Shown piece by piece: positions 8,500-16,471 of a DNA stretch of 64,000 nt. Position 1 is the first letter of the stretch. Each line of letters opens with the position of its first letter. The position numbers and the translations under genes are program-made. Source of the DNA: Actinoplanes xinjiangensis (GTDB lineage: Bacteria; Actinomycetota; Actinomycetes; Mycobacteriales; Micromonosporaceae); assembly GCF_003148685.1 (NCBI RefSeq), contig NZ_QGGR01000017.1:1-64000 (forward strand), in the 5' to 3' direction. The notes below the pieces were generated by a model. The model did no database searches. It was not told the DNA's origin and worked only from the letters and a program-made list of their open reading frames with translations.

Positions 8500-10262
8500 G
8501 CGTTGACCTCCGTGGCCAGGACCCGCCCGTATCGGGGTTCGGTCGCCAAGAGTTCGGTATGGGTTCCGGTCGCCACTGCCTGACCGTTCTCGATCAGTAC
8601 GACCCGGTCGGCGAGGCCGATCGTCGCCAGCCGGTGCGCCACCATGATCGTGGTGCGGTCGCGCATCAGGTCACGGAGCGCCTCGTGGATCTCGTGCTCG
8701 ACGCGGACGTCGACGGCGCTGGTGGCGTCGTCCAGGATCAGCACCGGCGGGTTGACCAGCAGCGCCCGGGCGATGGCGACGCGTTGCCGCTGCCCGCCGG
8801 AGAGGGTGTAGCCGCGTTCGCCGACCACCGTGTCGTACCCCTGGGGAAGGTCCCGGATGAAACCGTCGGCGCCGGCCGCGACCGCGGCGGCGACCACCTG
8901 CTCGCGGGTCGCCGCGGGCTGTCCGAAAGCGATGTTGTCGTGCAGGGAGAGGGAGAACAGGAACGGCTCGTCCGGCACGATGCCGACCCGGCCACGCAGT
9001 GTCGCCAGGGGGTAGTCGCGCACGTCGGCGCCGTCGATCAGCACCCGCCCCGCGTCGGCGTCGTAGAACCGTGCGGCGAGCCGGGCCACCGTGCTCTTGC
9101 CGCTGCCGGTCGCGCCGACCAGCGCCACCGTCTCACCCGGCCGGACGTGCAGGTCGAGACCTTCGAGACCGACGGTGCCATCGGGGTACGTGAAACGCAC
9201 GCCCTCGAACCGCACGTCGCCCCGGGGCTGCGGGACCACCGGCTCGGCCGGGTCGGTCAGCTCCGCGGGAGTGTCCAGGATGTCGTAGATGCGCTGCGCG
9301 GACGCGGCGGCCCGCTGCCCCATCATGATGATCATGCCGAGCATCCGGAACGGCGGCTGGAGCATCAGCACGTAGGAGTTGAACGCCACGATCGTGCCGA
9401 CGGTGGCGTCGCCGTCGAGGACCATCAGCCCGCCGACCAGCAGCACCATCGCCAGCCCGAGCCGGGGCAGGTTGTCCATCACCGGCATCCAGCGGCTGCG
9501 GATCCGGGCGTCGGTGGTATACGCCCACCGCAGCCCGTCGGCCGCCCGCGTGAGCGTGCCGATCTGCCGTTTCTCGGCCGCGAACGCCTTCACGATCCGG
9601 ACGCCCTGGATGTTCTCGTCGACCACGGTCGCCACCCCGGCCAGCCGGGACTGGATCAGCCAGGAGACCGGGAAGATCGCCTTGCGCATCCGGACGCCGA
9701 GCACCGCGATGACCGGCATGGTCAGCATCGCCACCACGGCCAGGGGCGCGTTGATCGACACCATCAGGGCGAACGCGATGCCCGCGATGGTGCACTGGAC
9801 CAGGATGGACGGACCGAACGCCAGGTACATCTGCACGGCGCGGATGTCACTGGTCGCGCGGGAGATCAGCTCACCGGACTGGACCCGGTCGTAGAAGCCG
9901 TACGACATCCGCATCAGGTGGCCGAAGACGAGGTTGCGCAGGTCGTACTCCATCTCGTACGCCGTGCGCAGCAGGTAGAGGCGGGCCAGGAAGTTGATCA
10001 GCCCCTGGGTGATGGCGAGCCCGGCGATCAGCCAGACGTACTTCTCCAGGCCCTCGGTCCGGTCGACGAGTGCCCGGTCGATACCGATCCGCACCAGGTC
10101 GGGGATCTGCACCTGGACGATCAGGCCGATGAACGACAGCGTCAGCGAGGTGATCAGCAGCGCGCGGTGGGCGCGGACGAGGGGCCGGGCGCGGCGTAAC
10201 CAACTTTTCGTGGGGTCCGGGTCGATGCCGGCCTTGGGGGCCCGGCGTGCGGCGGCGGTCAA
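8496..10262 (-). CDS. ABC exporter subunit, permease-ATPase fusion (first of pair)
   Basis: A 588-residue half-transporter with six membrane helices (about residues 35-325) and a C-terminal ATPase: Walker A GATGSGKST, signature LSGGQRQR, Walker B PVLILDDATSAVD, H-loop in VAHRLAT. The Walker B catalytic glutamate is aspartate (DD), a common sign that one composite site of a heterodimeric exporter is weakly catalytic. It is coupled to the following gene by a 4-nt overlap. The promoter must lie in the 85 nt shared with the divergent secreted nuclease, where a TTAGC-CTA-GCTAA dyad is visible. Confidence 0.92.
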   Translation of the reverse strand: MTAAARRAPKAGIDPDPTKSWLRRARPLVRAHRALLITSLTLSFIGLIVQVQIPDLVRIGIDRALVDRTEGLEKYVWLIAGLAITQGLINFLARLYLLRTAYEMEYDLRNLVFGHLMRMSYGFYDRVQSGELISRATSDIRAVQMYLAFGPSILVQCTIAGIAFALMVSINAPLAVVAMLTMPVIAVLGVRMRKAIFPVSWLIQSRLAGVATVVDENIQGVRIVKAFAAEKRQIGTLTRAADGLRWAYTTDARIRSRWMPVMDNLPRLGLAMVLLVGGLMVLDGDATVGTIVAFNSYVLMLQPPFRMLGMIIMMGQRAAASAQRIYDILDTPAELTDPAEPVVPQPRGDVRFEGVRFTYPDGTVGLEGLDLHVRPGETVALVGATGSGKSTVARLAARFYDADAGRVLIDGADVRDYPLATLRGRVGIVPDEPFLFSLSLHDNIAFGQPAATREQVVAAAVAAGADGFIRDLPQGYDTVVGERGYTLSGGQRQRVAIARALLVNPPVLILDDATSAVDVRVEHEIHEALRDLMRDRTTIMVAHRLATIGLADRVVLIENGQAVATGTHTELLATEPRYGRVLATEVNA

Positions 10263-10287
10263 GCGGTGCTCCTCACGAAGGATGTGC

Positions 10288-10300
10288 TTAGCCTAGCTAA
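10288..10300. promoter_or_regulatory. Small dyad in a divergent promoter
   Basis: TTAGC-CTA-GCTAA, in the short AT-richer gap between the ABC exporter and the secreted nuclease genes. It may be an operator or overlap a -10 element. It only partly resembles an iron-dependent (IdeR/DtxR) box. Confidence 0.25.
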
Positions 10301-10347
10301 CTATCGTGTCTTCTCAAGCCCGTCCTCCGCCGGTCGATGGAAGCGGC

Positions 10348-11298
10348 ATGTTTCGCCGCCTCGGCGCCCTCGCCGCCGCCACCACCCTCACCGTCACCGG
10401 TCTCGCCACCCCCGCCCAGGGGGCGACCACCGCCTGCCGTACGGACGCCGGCAGCCCCCGCTGCCAGGTGTGGACCGGCAAGGTCGACTGGGCTCCCGAC
10501 GGCGACACGATCCGCGTCGACCTCGCCGGAGACGGCACCAGGAACGTGGTCTCGGTACGGATCCTGGGCATCCAGGCGATGGAGATGAAGACCTACTCGC
10601 ACTACCCGGAGCGGCGTAAGGGCGACTGCCACGCCGTCGCCGCCAACCTCCGCCTCGAGCAACTCCTCGCCGCGGGCGGCAACACCGTGCGGCTCACCTC
10701 GCTCAAGGCGTCCAGCAAGAGCGAGGGCCGGCCGCTGCGCTCGGTCGCGGTCAAGATCGGCGGGCAGTGGCAGGACCTCGGAGAGCAGATGGTCCGCGGG
10801 GGCTACGCGCTCTGGCAGGCGTGGCCCGGCGAATGGGCGATGGACGGGGTCTACCACCGGGCCGCGCAGCAGGCCGCGGCCGAGGGCCGGGGGTTGTACG
10901 ACACCGACAGCTGCAAGTCCGGCCCGGCCCAGAACAGCGGCCTCACCCTGGCCGTCAACGCGGACGCCGACGGTGTCGACGAGAAGAACCTCAACGGCGA
11001 GTACTTCCGGATCCACAACCCGTCGGCCACCGGCGTGCCGATCGCCGGCTGGTGGGTGCGCGACTCCGGGCTGCGCCGCTACACGTTCCCGGCCGGCACC
11101 GTGGTCCCGGCCGGCGGCGACGTCTACGTCCACGTCGGCAAGGGGCAGAACACCGCCACCCACAAGTACTGGGGCCTGACCAAACCGATCTTCACCAACG
11201 TCGACCCGGCCAACCACAGCGTCGGCGACGGCGGATACCTCTTCGACGTCCACGGCGACCTGCGCGCCTGGATGATCTATCCCCAGGCCGGGGCCTAG
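10348..11298 (+). CDS. Secreted thermonuclease-like nuclease with lamin-tail domain
   Basis: A 316-residue exported protein. I place the start at ATG 10348 (preceded by GATGGAAG), which gives a compact signal peptide ending near TPAQGA (about residue 26); a GTG at 10306 is possible but adds a non-signal-like leader. Residues about 35-190 are a staphylococcal-nuclease-like fold with the Ca2+-site stretch PDGDTIRVDL, VRILGIQAMEMK and the arginine motif SEGRPLRSVAV. Residues about 205-316 look like a lamin-tail domain (EYFRIHNPSATGVPIAGWWVRD). It probably degrades extracellular DNA or RNA. Its stop codon overlaps that of the convergent thymidine kinase gene. Confidence 0.87.
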   Translation: MFRRLGALAAATTLTVTGLATPAQGATTACRTDAGSPRCQVWTGKVDWAPDGDTIRVDLAGDGTRNVVSVRILGIQAMEMKTYSHYPERRKGDCHAVAANLRLEQLLAAGGNTVRLTSLKASSKSEGRPLRSVAVKIGGQWQDLGEQMVRGGYALWQAWPGEWAMDGVYHRAAQQAAAEGRGLYDTDSCKSGPAQNSGLTLAVNADADGVDEKNLNGEYFRIHNPSATGVPIAGWWVRDSGLRRYTFPAGTVVPAGGDVYVHVGKGQNTATHKYWGLTKPIFTNVDPANHSVGDGGYLFDVHGDLRAWMIYPQAGA

Positions 11299-11945
11299 GC
11301 GGGCCCGGCGTCGCCGTTGCGCCAGTGGCGGCGGCACAGCACCCGGTACGTGACCTCGGCCGCGTCCGACGTGTCGCCGACCGCCACCTGGGCGCCCGAG
11401 CGGGCCACCCGGCCGTCCTCGATCCGCGCGTTCTGCCGCCCCGGGCGCCCGCACCAGCAGGTCACCTCGACCTGCAGCGACACGATGTTGTCGGCCAGCT
11501 CCAGCAGCCGCTGCGCGCCCGGGAACAGATGCGACATGAAGTCGGTCGAGATGGCGTAGCAGTCCACCGCCACGCACAGCTCGTCGACCGCCCAGGCCAG
11601 CTGCTCCACCTGCTCCGGCCGGAGGAACTGCGCCTCGTCGACGATCACGAAACCGCCGGCCGGGACCTCGTCGGCGATCAGCACGGTCAGCTCGGTGCCG
11701 TCGGTCACCTCGATCGCGTCCGCCTCCACCCCCAGCCGCGACGACATCACCCCGGAGCCGGCCCGGTCCATGCTGGTCAGCAGGACCCCGGGCCGGCCCG
11801 CCTGCCGGCGGTTGTACGCGTTCTGCAGCGCGAGCGTCGACTTGCCCGCACCCATGCTGCCGTGGAAGAGGGTCAGCTCGTGAAAGACCGGGGCGAGGGC
11901 CCTGGCGCGGGACACGACGGGGGTGCTGACGGTGACCGGGACCAA
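11295..11945 (-). CDS. tdk: Thymidine kinase (type II)
   Basis: Phosphorylates thymidine to dTMP with ATP in the salvage pathway. The 216-residue protein has the P-loop GSMGAGKST (residues 29-37), the catalytic DEAQF motif (103-107), and zinc-binding pairs CWC (163-165) and C..H (204, 207), all hallmarks of the type II (TK1-like) family. The start is TTG at 11945, supported by GAGGAAGG 6 nt upstream; no better start lies nearby. It is convergent with the secreted nuclease gene, the two stop codons sharing the palindrome CTAG. The pairing suggests release and reuse of nucleosides, but that is inference. Confidence 0.92.
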   Translation of the reverse strand: MVPVTVSTPVVSRARALAPVFHELTLFHGSMGAGKSTLALQNAYNRRQAGRPGVLLTSMDRAGSGVMSSRLGVEADAIEVTDGTELTVLIADEVPAGGFVIVDEAQFLRPEQVEQLAWAVDELCVAVDCYAISTDFMSHLFPGAQRLLELADNIVSLQVEVTCWCGRPGRQNARIEDGRVARSGAQVAVGDTSDAAEVTYRVLCRRHWRNGDAGPA

Positions 11946-11983
11946 GGTGAGCCTTCCTCAGGACTTTCGCGGGCCGCTACACG

Positions 11984-13336
11984 CTACCCGACCTGCTCCG
12001 CCTCCTCCGCAGCCCGCCGGAACGGGTCGCCGTAGGCCCGGATCGCCTGGCGGGCGAACGCCTGCTGCTGGGTGGCGACCCGCTCCGAACGGCCCCGGCC
12101 GAGGAAGCTGACGAACCAGTGCAGCACCGCGGTCACCCGGTTCTTGAAGCCGACCAGGTAGAACAGGTGCACCGCCACCCAGACGACCCAGGCCGGGAAG
12201 CCGGACAGCCGCACCTTGCCGATGCTCGCGACCGCCGAGAATCGGGAGATCGTCGCCAGACTGCCCTTGTCGAAATACCGGAACGGCTGACCGGTCTCCT
12301 TACCGGCCAGACGGCGCTTGATCTGGTCGGCGGCGTGCCGGCCGCTCTGGATGGCCACCTGGGCCACCCCGGGCAGCGGCCTGCCGTCCTTGCCGGCCAG
12401 GTTCATCATGTCGCCGAGCACGAAGATCTCCGGGTGGCCCGGCAGGCTGGTGTTCGGCTCGACCTCGATCCGGCCGGCCCGGTCGGTCTTCGCCCCGGCC
12501 GCCGCGGCGAGTTTCGCGGCCAGCGGCGGTGCCGCCACCCCGGCCGCCCACACCTTCGTCATCGTGGGGATGCGCTCGCGCTCGCCGTTCGACTCCACCT
12601 CGATGCTGTTGGCGTCGACGCCCACCACCATCGTGTTCGTCCGGACCTCGACGCCGAGCTTGTCCAGCTGCGCCGCGGCCCGCGCGGAGAGGTGGTCACC
12701 GAACGTGTTCAGCACCGCCCCGACCGCGTCGACCAGCAGGATCCGCGCCTTGCGGGAGTCGATGTGCCGGTACTGCCCGCGCAGCGTACGGTGCGCCAGC
12801 TCGGCGATCTGCCCGGCCATCTCGGTGCCGGTCGGGCCCGCACCGACGACCACGAACGTCATCCAGCGCTCGATCGTCTCCGGATCGGTGTGCAGGTCGG
12901 CGACCTCGAACGCGCCGAAGACCCGGGCCCGCAGCTCCAGGGCGTCGTCGATGCTCTTCATACCGGGCGCGTGGTCGGCGAACTGGTCGTTGCCGAAGTA
13001 GGACTGCGACGCGCCGGCCGCGACGATCAGCGTGTCGTACGGCACGGTGTAGTCGATGCCCGGCCCGGCCACCGACACGATCCTGCGCTCCACGTCGACG
13101 TCCTGCACCCAGCCGAGGCGCACGTCCACGTTCTTCTGCCGGCGCAGCACCTCACGGATCGGCGGCGCGATCTCACCCTCGGACAGGATGCCGGTCGCGA
13201 CCTGGTAGAGCAGCGGCTGGAAGAGGTGGTACGCCGTACCGTTGATCAGGGTGATCTCGACGTCCGCACGGCGCAGCGCCTTGATCGCGAAGAGGCCGCC
13301 GAAACCGGCCCCGACGACTACCACTCGATGACTCAT
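11984..13336 (-). CDS. ndh: Type II NADH dehydrogenase
   Basis: A non-proton-pumping NADH:menaquinone oxidoreductase of the respiratory chain, peripheral on the inner face of the membrane. The 450-residue protein has an N-terminal FAD-binding Rossmann motif (VVVVGAGFGGL, residues 5-15), a second NADH-binding motif VVVGAGPTGTEMAGQ (about 162-176), LGDMMNLAG near the flavin and, near residue 380, the amphipathic and hydrophobic segment FPAWVVWVAVHLFYLVGF that anchors NDH-2 enzymes to the membrane. Length is normal. It is probably monocistronic, with MarR-hydrolase genes reading the same way upstream. Confidence 0.93.
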   Translation of the reverse strand: MSHRVVVVGAGFGGLFAIKALRRADVEITLINGTAYHLFQPLLYQVATGILSEGEIAPPIREVLRRQKNVDVRLGWVQDVDVERRIVSVAGPGIDYTVPYDTLIVAAGASQSYFGNDQFADHAPGMKSIDDALELRARVFGAFEVADLHTDPETIERWMTFVVVGAGPTGTEMAGQIAELAHRTLRGQYRHIDSRKARILLVDAVGAVLNTFGDHLSARAAAQLDKLGVEVRTNTMVVGVDANSIEVESNGERERIPTMTKVWAAGVAAPPLAAKLAAAAGAKTDRAGRIEVEPNTSLPGHPEIFVLGDMMNLAGKDGRPLPGVAQVAIQSGRHAADQIKRRLAGKETGQPFRYFDKGSLATISRFSAVASIGKVRLSGFPAWVVWVAVHLFYLVGFKNRVTAVLHWFVSFLGRGRSERVATQQQAFARQAIRAYGDPFRRAAEEAEQVG

Positions 13337-13403
13337 CAGTACTCCCTCACCTCAGGGCACCCGGAACCAGCTTGGTATGCCCCGGTCTCCAGGGGAAGTA
13401 CCG

Positions 13404-13820
13404 TCAGCTCAGGCGCTGTGTGATTTGTCCCAGCCAGCGGGCCACCACGTCCAGTTCCTCGCCGGTGAATCCGTCGGAGATCTCGGCGTTCAGCTCCTTC
13501 ACGACGTCCTTGGCCGTCGCGACCGCCTCCCGCCCGGCCGGGGTCAGGCGCAGCCGCACCGCCCGGGCATCGGCCGAGTCCGGCGTCTTGACCAGGAAAC
13601 CGCCCTTCTCCAGCCGGCTCACCAGGCCACTGATCCCGGACGGCGACGCGCCGAGGGCCGCGCTCACGTCGCCGACCAGCGCGTTGTCGTGACCGGCCAG
13701 ATGGAACAGCACACCCGCCCCGGCCGCGCCGATGCCGCTGTCACCGGAGCGCGCGTCGATCCACCGCCGGACCGAGCGCTCGGCGATCATCATCTCGAAG
13801 ACGAGGCGGTGGCCGCTCAT
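13404..13820 (-). CDS. MarR family transcriptional regulator
   Basis: A 138-residue MarR-type winged-helix protein: dimerisation helices at both ends and the DNA-binding core LVGDVSAALGASPSGISGLVSRLEKGGFLVKT (about residues 45-76) followed by the wing ARAVRLRLTPAGR. The ATG at 13820 overlaps the stop of the alpha/beta hydrolase gene (ATGA), so both come from one transcript, and the long upstream extension in this frame is rejected. It probably autoregulates the two-gene operon in response to a small hydrophobic ligand. A short GC hairpin (CCCC/GGGG) follows the stop. Confidence 0.88.
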   Translation of the reverse strand: MSGHRLVFEMMIAERSVRRWIDARSGDSGIGAAGAGVLFHLAGHDNALVGDVSAALGASPSGISGLVSRLEKGGFLVKTPDSADARAVRLRLTPAGREAVATAKDVVKELNAEISDGFTGEELDVVARWLGQITQRLS

Positions 13821-14674
13821 CGCGCCGCGTTGGCGATCTGCTTCTGCAGCCAGGTCAGCAACTCGGGCCAGAGGGTGTCGCGGGCGGTTCGGCGCATGAA
13901 CCCATGGTGGCCGATCCGCGGCACGCCCGCCTCGGCCGGGGTGTGGGTGCGGCGCTCCACCGCCGCGTTCACCAGGCGGGCGGCGAGCTTGTCGACCTGC
14001 GGCGGCGTCGCCCACGGGTCGTCGCTCAGCCCGATCACCAGCACCGGCCCGGTGACCGCGGCGGCCCGCTCGGCCGCCCTCATCGCCGGATCGTCGAACA
14101 GATACTCCGTCAGCCCTCCCCAACGGGCCCACTGCCGCACGGCCGCCACCGGGATGTCCTCGCCGAGACCCAGGCGGCGGGCCGGGACATGACCGAGAAC
14201 GGCGCCGAGCGCCGGGCCGAGCACGGACAGCACCAGGCGTACGCGCAGCCGCTCGGCCCGGTCCGGAATGGCGCCGATCGACGCCACGTGCGAGGCGACC
14301 AGCGCGAACGCCGTCAGGCCGGGCCCGCCGTGCCCGAGCGCGAGGGCGTGCCCGCCGATACTGTGGCCGACCGCGAGCTGCGGCAGACCCGGGAACCGCC
14401 CGGCCGCCCACCCGGTCACCGCCGGCACGTCCTGCTCGATCCAGTCGCGCATGCCCACCTCCCGGTGGTCGCGCGGCGATCCGGACCGCCCGGTGCCCCG
14501 GTAGTCGTAGACGACCGCGGCGATCCGGTTCTCCGCCAGGAACGACGCGAACCCGGTGTAGAACCCGGCCGGCGTCGCCGTGGCCGGGTGCACCACCAGC
14601 ACCGCGACCGGCTCCCCGTCCGGCTCGAACAGCGTCCCGGCGAGCGGGCCGATCTCGATCGAGGTATTTCGCAT
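13817..14674 (-). CDS. Alpha/beta hydrolase
   Basis: A 285-residue soluble alpha/beta-fold hydrolase. It shows the HPATATPAGFY oxyanion region (about residue 29), DYRGTGRSG, the nucleophile elbow GHSIGG (about 103-108), an acidic residue after strand 7 in GLSDDPWATP, and a late histidine in RIGHHGFMRR (about 255). It resembles the predicted hydrolases annotated as COG4757-like. No signal peptide is seen. It is translationally coupled to the MarR gene, so its expression likely responds to that regulator's ligand. The natural substrate, an ester or an amide, is not known. Confidence 0.86.
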   Translation of the reverse strand: MRNTSIEIGPLAGTLFEPDGEPVAVLVVHPATATPAGFYTGFASFLAENRIAAVVYDYRGTGRSGSPRDHREVGMRDWIEQDVPAVTGWAAGRFPGLPQLAVGHSIGGHALALGHGGPGLTAFALVASHVASIGAIPDRAERLRVRLVLSVLGPALGAVLGHVPARRLGLGEDIPVAAVRQWARWGGLTEYLFDDPAMRAAERAAAVTGPVLVIGLSDDPWATPPQVDKLAARLVNAAVERRTHTPAEAGVPRIGHHGFMRRTARDTLWPELLTWLQKQIANAAR

Positions 14675-14757
14675 GCGACATAAAATAGCGCCGCGGGCCC
14701 CGCGCGGGTAGCCCGGGCCCGTGGGAGGGTGAGGCGGTCACCACCTGAGGAGGGAAC

Positions 14758-15123
14758 ATGGCGGGATCGCCGAGGATCACGTCGGTCGTGTGGGGCACGA
14801 TGGAGATCGAGGGGCTGGAGCCGGGCAAGGACTTCAAGCTCTGGCCCGGCGGCGGCCGGCCGTGGGACTGGCGGGAGACCGGCACCCAGCACAGCCCCGG
14901 AGTCCAGCCCGCCGACGTCGAGGAGCTGCTCGACAACGGCGCCACCGTGATCGTGCTGTCCCGCGGCATGGAGGAGCGGCTCGAGATCGACCCGGCCACC
15001 CTGGCGTTCCTGCGCGACCGGGACGTCACCGTGCACGAGGCGGAGACCACCGAGGCGGTCCGGCTCTACAACGAGCTGGCCGGCACCGAGGCGGTGGGCG
15101 GCCTGTTCCACTCGACCTGCTGA
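14758..15123 (+). CDS. Mth938-like (DUF498/NDUFAF3 family) protein
   Basis: A 121-residue protein of the Mth938/NDUFAF3 fold. It starts with the typical I.S..WG.ME.EG......KLWPGGGRPWDWRETGT and has a centre rich in small hydrophobic strands (ATVIVLSRGMEERLEID). Bacterial members are uncharacterised; the eukaryotic relatives help assemble respiratory complex I. The ATG at 14758 follows GAGGAGGG at ideal spacing. It is divergent from the alpha/beta hydrolase and followed by a 70-nt gap leading to the rhamnose mutarotase gene. The function here is unknown. Confidence 0.88.
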   Translation: MAGSPRITSVVWGTMEIEGLEPGKDFKLWPGGGRPWDWRETGTQHSPGVQPADVEELLDNGATVIVLSRGMEERLEIDPATLAFLRDRDVTVHEAETTEAVRLYNELAGTEAVGGLFHSTC

Positions 15124-15160
15124 TCCGGTCCCGGTGCCGGTCCGGGCCGGCGCTGAGGGA

Positions 15161-15174
15161 TTGAAACGTTATGG
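15161..15174. promoter_or_regulatory. Candidate LacI-family operator upstream of rhaM
   Basis: TTGAAACGTTATGG, 22 nt before the rhaM start. The left ten bases match the palindrome TTGAAACGTTTCAA, which is also seen upstream of the rhamnose operon (61.24 kb) and the LacI gene (44.41 kb). The right half is degenerate (10 of 14). Confidence 0.5.
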
Positions 15175-15195
15175 CCGGGGCGGCAGGATGGCGGC

Positions 15196-15534
15196 ATGAC
15201 GTACGTGTGCTTCACGCTCCAGGTCGACCCGTCGAGGCTCGACGCCTACCGGGAGGCGCACGCCGCCGTCTGGCCGGAGATGCTGCGGGCGCTGCACGAG
15301 ACCGGCTGGCGTGACTACCGGCTCTTCCTGCGCCCGGACGGCCTGCTCGTCGGCACCCTCCGGACCGACGACTTCGCGGCCGCCCAGGAGGCGATGGCGC
15401 GCACCGAGGTGAACGCACGCTGGCAGGCCGCCATGGCCGGGTTCTTCCCGGCGCTCGGCGAGGCCCGGCCGGACGAGGGCATGCTCGTCCTCGACCAGGT
15501 CTTCCACCTGGAGGAGCAACTGGAGCGCCTCTGA
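15196..15534 (+). CDS. rhaM: L-rhamnose mutarotase
   Basis: Interconverts the alpha and beta anomers of L-rhamnose so that sugar taken up can enter the isomerase-kinase-aldolase pathway. The 112-residue protein has the RhaM/YiiL ferredoxin-like fold and its conserved stretches: a start like CFTLQVDPSRLDAYREAH..VWPEML.AL, GWRDYRLFLRPDGLLVGTL and ARWQAAMAGFF. It stands alone here, about 46 kb from the other rhamnose genes. A half-conserved copy of the operator-like palindrome found at those genes lies just upstream, so it is probably under the same LacI-type regulator. Confidence 0.9.
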   Translation: MTYVCFTLQVDPSRLDAYREAHAAVWPEMLRALHETGWRDYRLFLRPDGLLVGTLRTDDFAAAQEAMARTEVNARWQAAMAGFFPALGEARPDEGMLVLDQVFHLEEQLERL

Positions 15535-15541
15535 CCGCGGG

Positions 15542-15982
15542 TCACGCCCGCCAGGCCACCACCTGCTCGCCCGCGGCCGCCGCGGCGCGGAACACCGGGA
15601 CCAGCCGCACCCAGGCGTCCTCGAGATACGACAGCGCCCAGTCCGCCTCCCACAGATCCTCCGGGTAGACACCGATCGACTCCATCAGCGGCCGGTCGTA
15701 GCCGGCGGCCAGCGCGGTGAACGGGGTCGCCTCCAGGAACGTGGCCGCGGCCCGGACCTCGCCGGCGGTCAGGATCAGGAACGGGTCACCCGCCGCGAAG
15801 ACGTCGACCGGCGGGTTCAGGTCGAGCAGCAGGAAGTGCAGACCGGCCCAGGCCCGGTCGGTGTGCGTGCCGGGCAGCCCCTCCGCGTACTCCCGTGCCC
15901 TGCCGGGATCGTCGCCGGCCAGCCGCCGCAACTCGGCGACGGCGTCCGGCCCGGTCCGCCGGAAGTAGGTGATCACGCTCAT
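15542..15982 (-). CDS. DUF1877 family protein
   Basis: A 146-residue protein of the DUF1877 (YfbM-like) family: an MSVITYFRR start, a central KALHFLLLD-like segment (GLHFLLLDLNPP, about residues 47-58), and the C-terminal WEADWALSYLEDAWVRLVPVFRAAAAAGEQVV (about 110-141), which is the family's best marker. No catalytic residues are known for the family and no function is assigned. It is convergent with rhaM, with only 7 nt between the stops, and appears monocistronic. Confidence 0.85.
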   Translation of the reverse strand: MSVITYFRRTGPDAVAELRRLAGDDPGRAREYAEGLPGTHTDRAWAGLHFLLLDLNPPVDVFAAGDPFLILTAGEVRAAATFLEATPFTALAAGYDRPLMESIGVYPEDLWEADWALSYLEDAWVRLVPVFRAAAAAGEQVVAWRA

Positions 15983-16116
15983 CGACGCATTGTGCCGGTC
16001 CGGGCCGGGGACCGGAAACGGACAGCGAACGCACAGCTCAGAGGTGGAGTCGGCGGCCTACCCTGGAATCCGGACGGCACGCGGGGCGCGGGCCGGGCAT
16101 GCGGAGGAGACGTGCG

Positions 16117-16371
16117 GTGGGCTTCGTCAAACGGTTCGTGCTCTCGATGGTCGCGTCGAAGCTTCAGCGGATGTCCCACAAGCGGCACAACCCCCTGGCC
16201 GACGGCCTGTTGCGCGAGGTGAACCACCGGCTCTACGGCCACGGCCACCACCCCGGGGCGTACGGGCATCCCGGTGCCTACGGCCGTCCGGGGGCGTACG
16301 GGCATCACGGCCACTACCGGCATCACGGGCACTACCGCCACCACGGCCACTACCGGCGCCGCTGGTTCTGA
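16117..16371 (+). CDS. Small His/Gly/Tyr-rich repeat protein
   Basis: An 84-residue basic protein of unknown function. The first 45 or so residues (VGFVKRFVLSMVASKLQRM...) are a cationic, partly amphipathic segment; the rest is repeats, three of GAYG.P and three of HHGHYR, ending RRRWF. The GTG at 16117 is chosen because GGAGGAG lies 7 nt upstream; the ATG at 16099 would overlap that ribosome site. The His-rich tail could bind metal ions or pack against acidic polymers, but this is a guess. No homologous family is recognised. Confidence 0.6.
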   Translation: MGFVKRFVLSMVASKLQRMSHKRHNPLADGLLREVNHRLYGHGHHPGAYGHPGAYGRPGAYGHHGHYRHHGHYRHHGHYRRRWF

Positions 16372-16436
16372 GCCGGCCACCGGCCCCGGGCCCCGCGTGG
16401 GCCGGCCGAGCGCGGCCCCGGCCGGTGGGTGAAACG

Positions 16437-16464
16437 GTCAACTGTCGCGGCCGGGTGCCGATAG
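16437..16464 (+). promoter_or_regulatory. FliA/WhiG-like sigma factor promoter
   Basis: GTCA, 16 nt, then GCCGATAG, with the start codon of the first histidine kinase only 7 nt past the -10 element. The spacing is identical to the copy at 18094. FliA/WhiG-family sigma factors recognise a -10 of the GCCGATAA type. The short distance predicts a leaderless mRNA. Confidence 0.5.
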
Positions 16465-16471
16465 GTGGCAG

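Noticed and set aside
6352..8583. A 743-residue plus-strand open frame across the ABC exporter
   Set aside because: Antisense to a clear transporter and made of Gln/Gly/Arg-rich low-complexity sequence.
10288..10300. IdeR/DtxR iron box upstream of the ABC exporter
   Set aside because: Only about 12 of 19 positions fit the consensus. I keep it as an unassigned dyad.
16429..16442. LacI-type operator GTGAAACGGTCAAC ahead of the first kinase
   Set aside because: It matches 11 of 14 positions but is not palindromic, and the same stretch is better explained as part of the sigma promoter shared with the second kinase.
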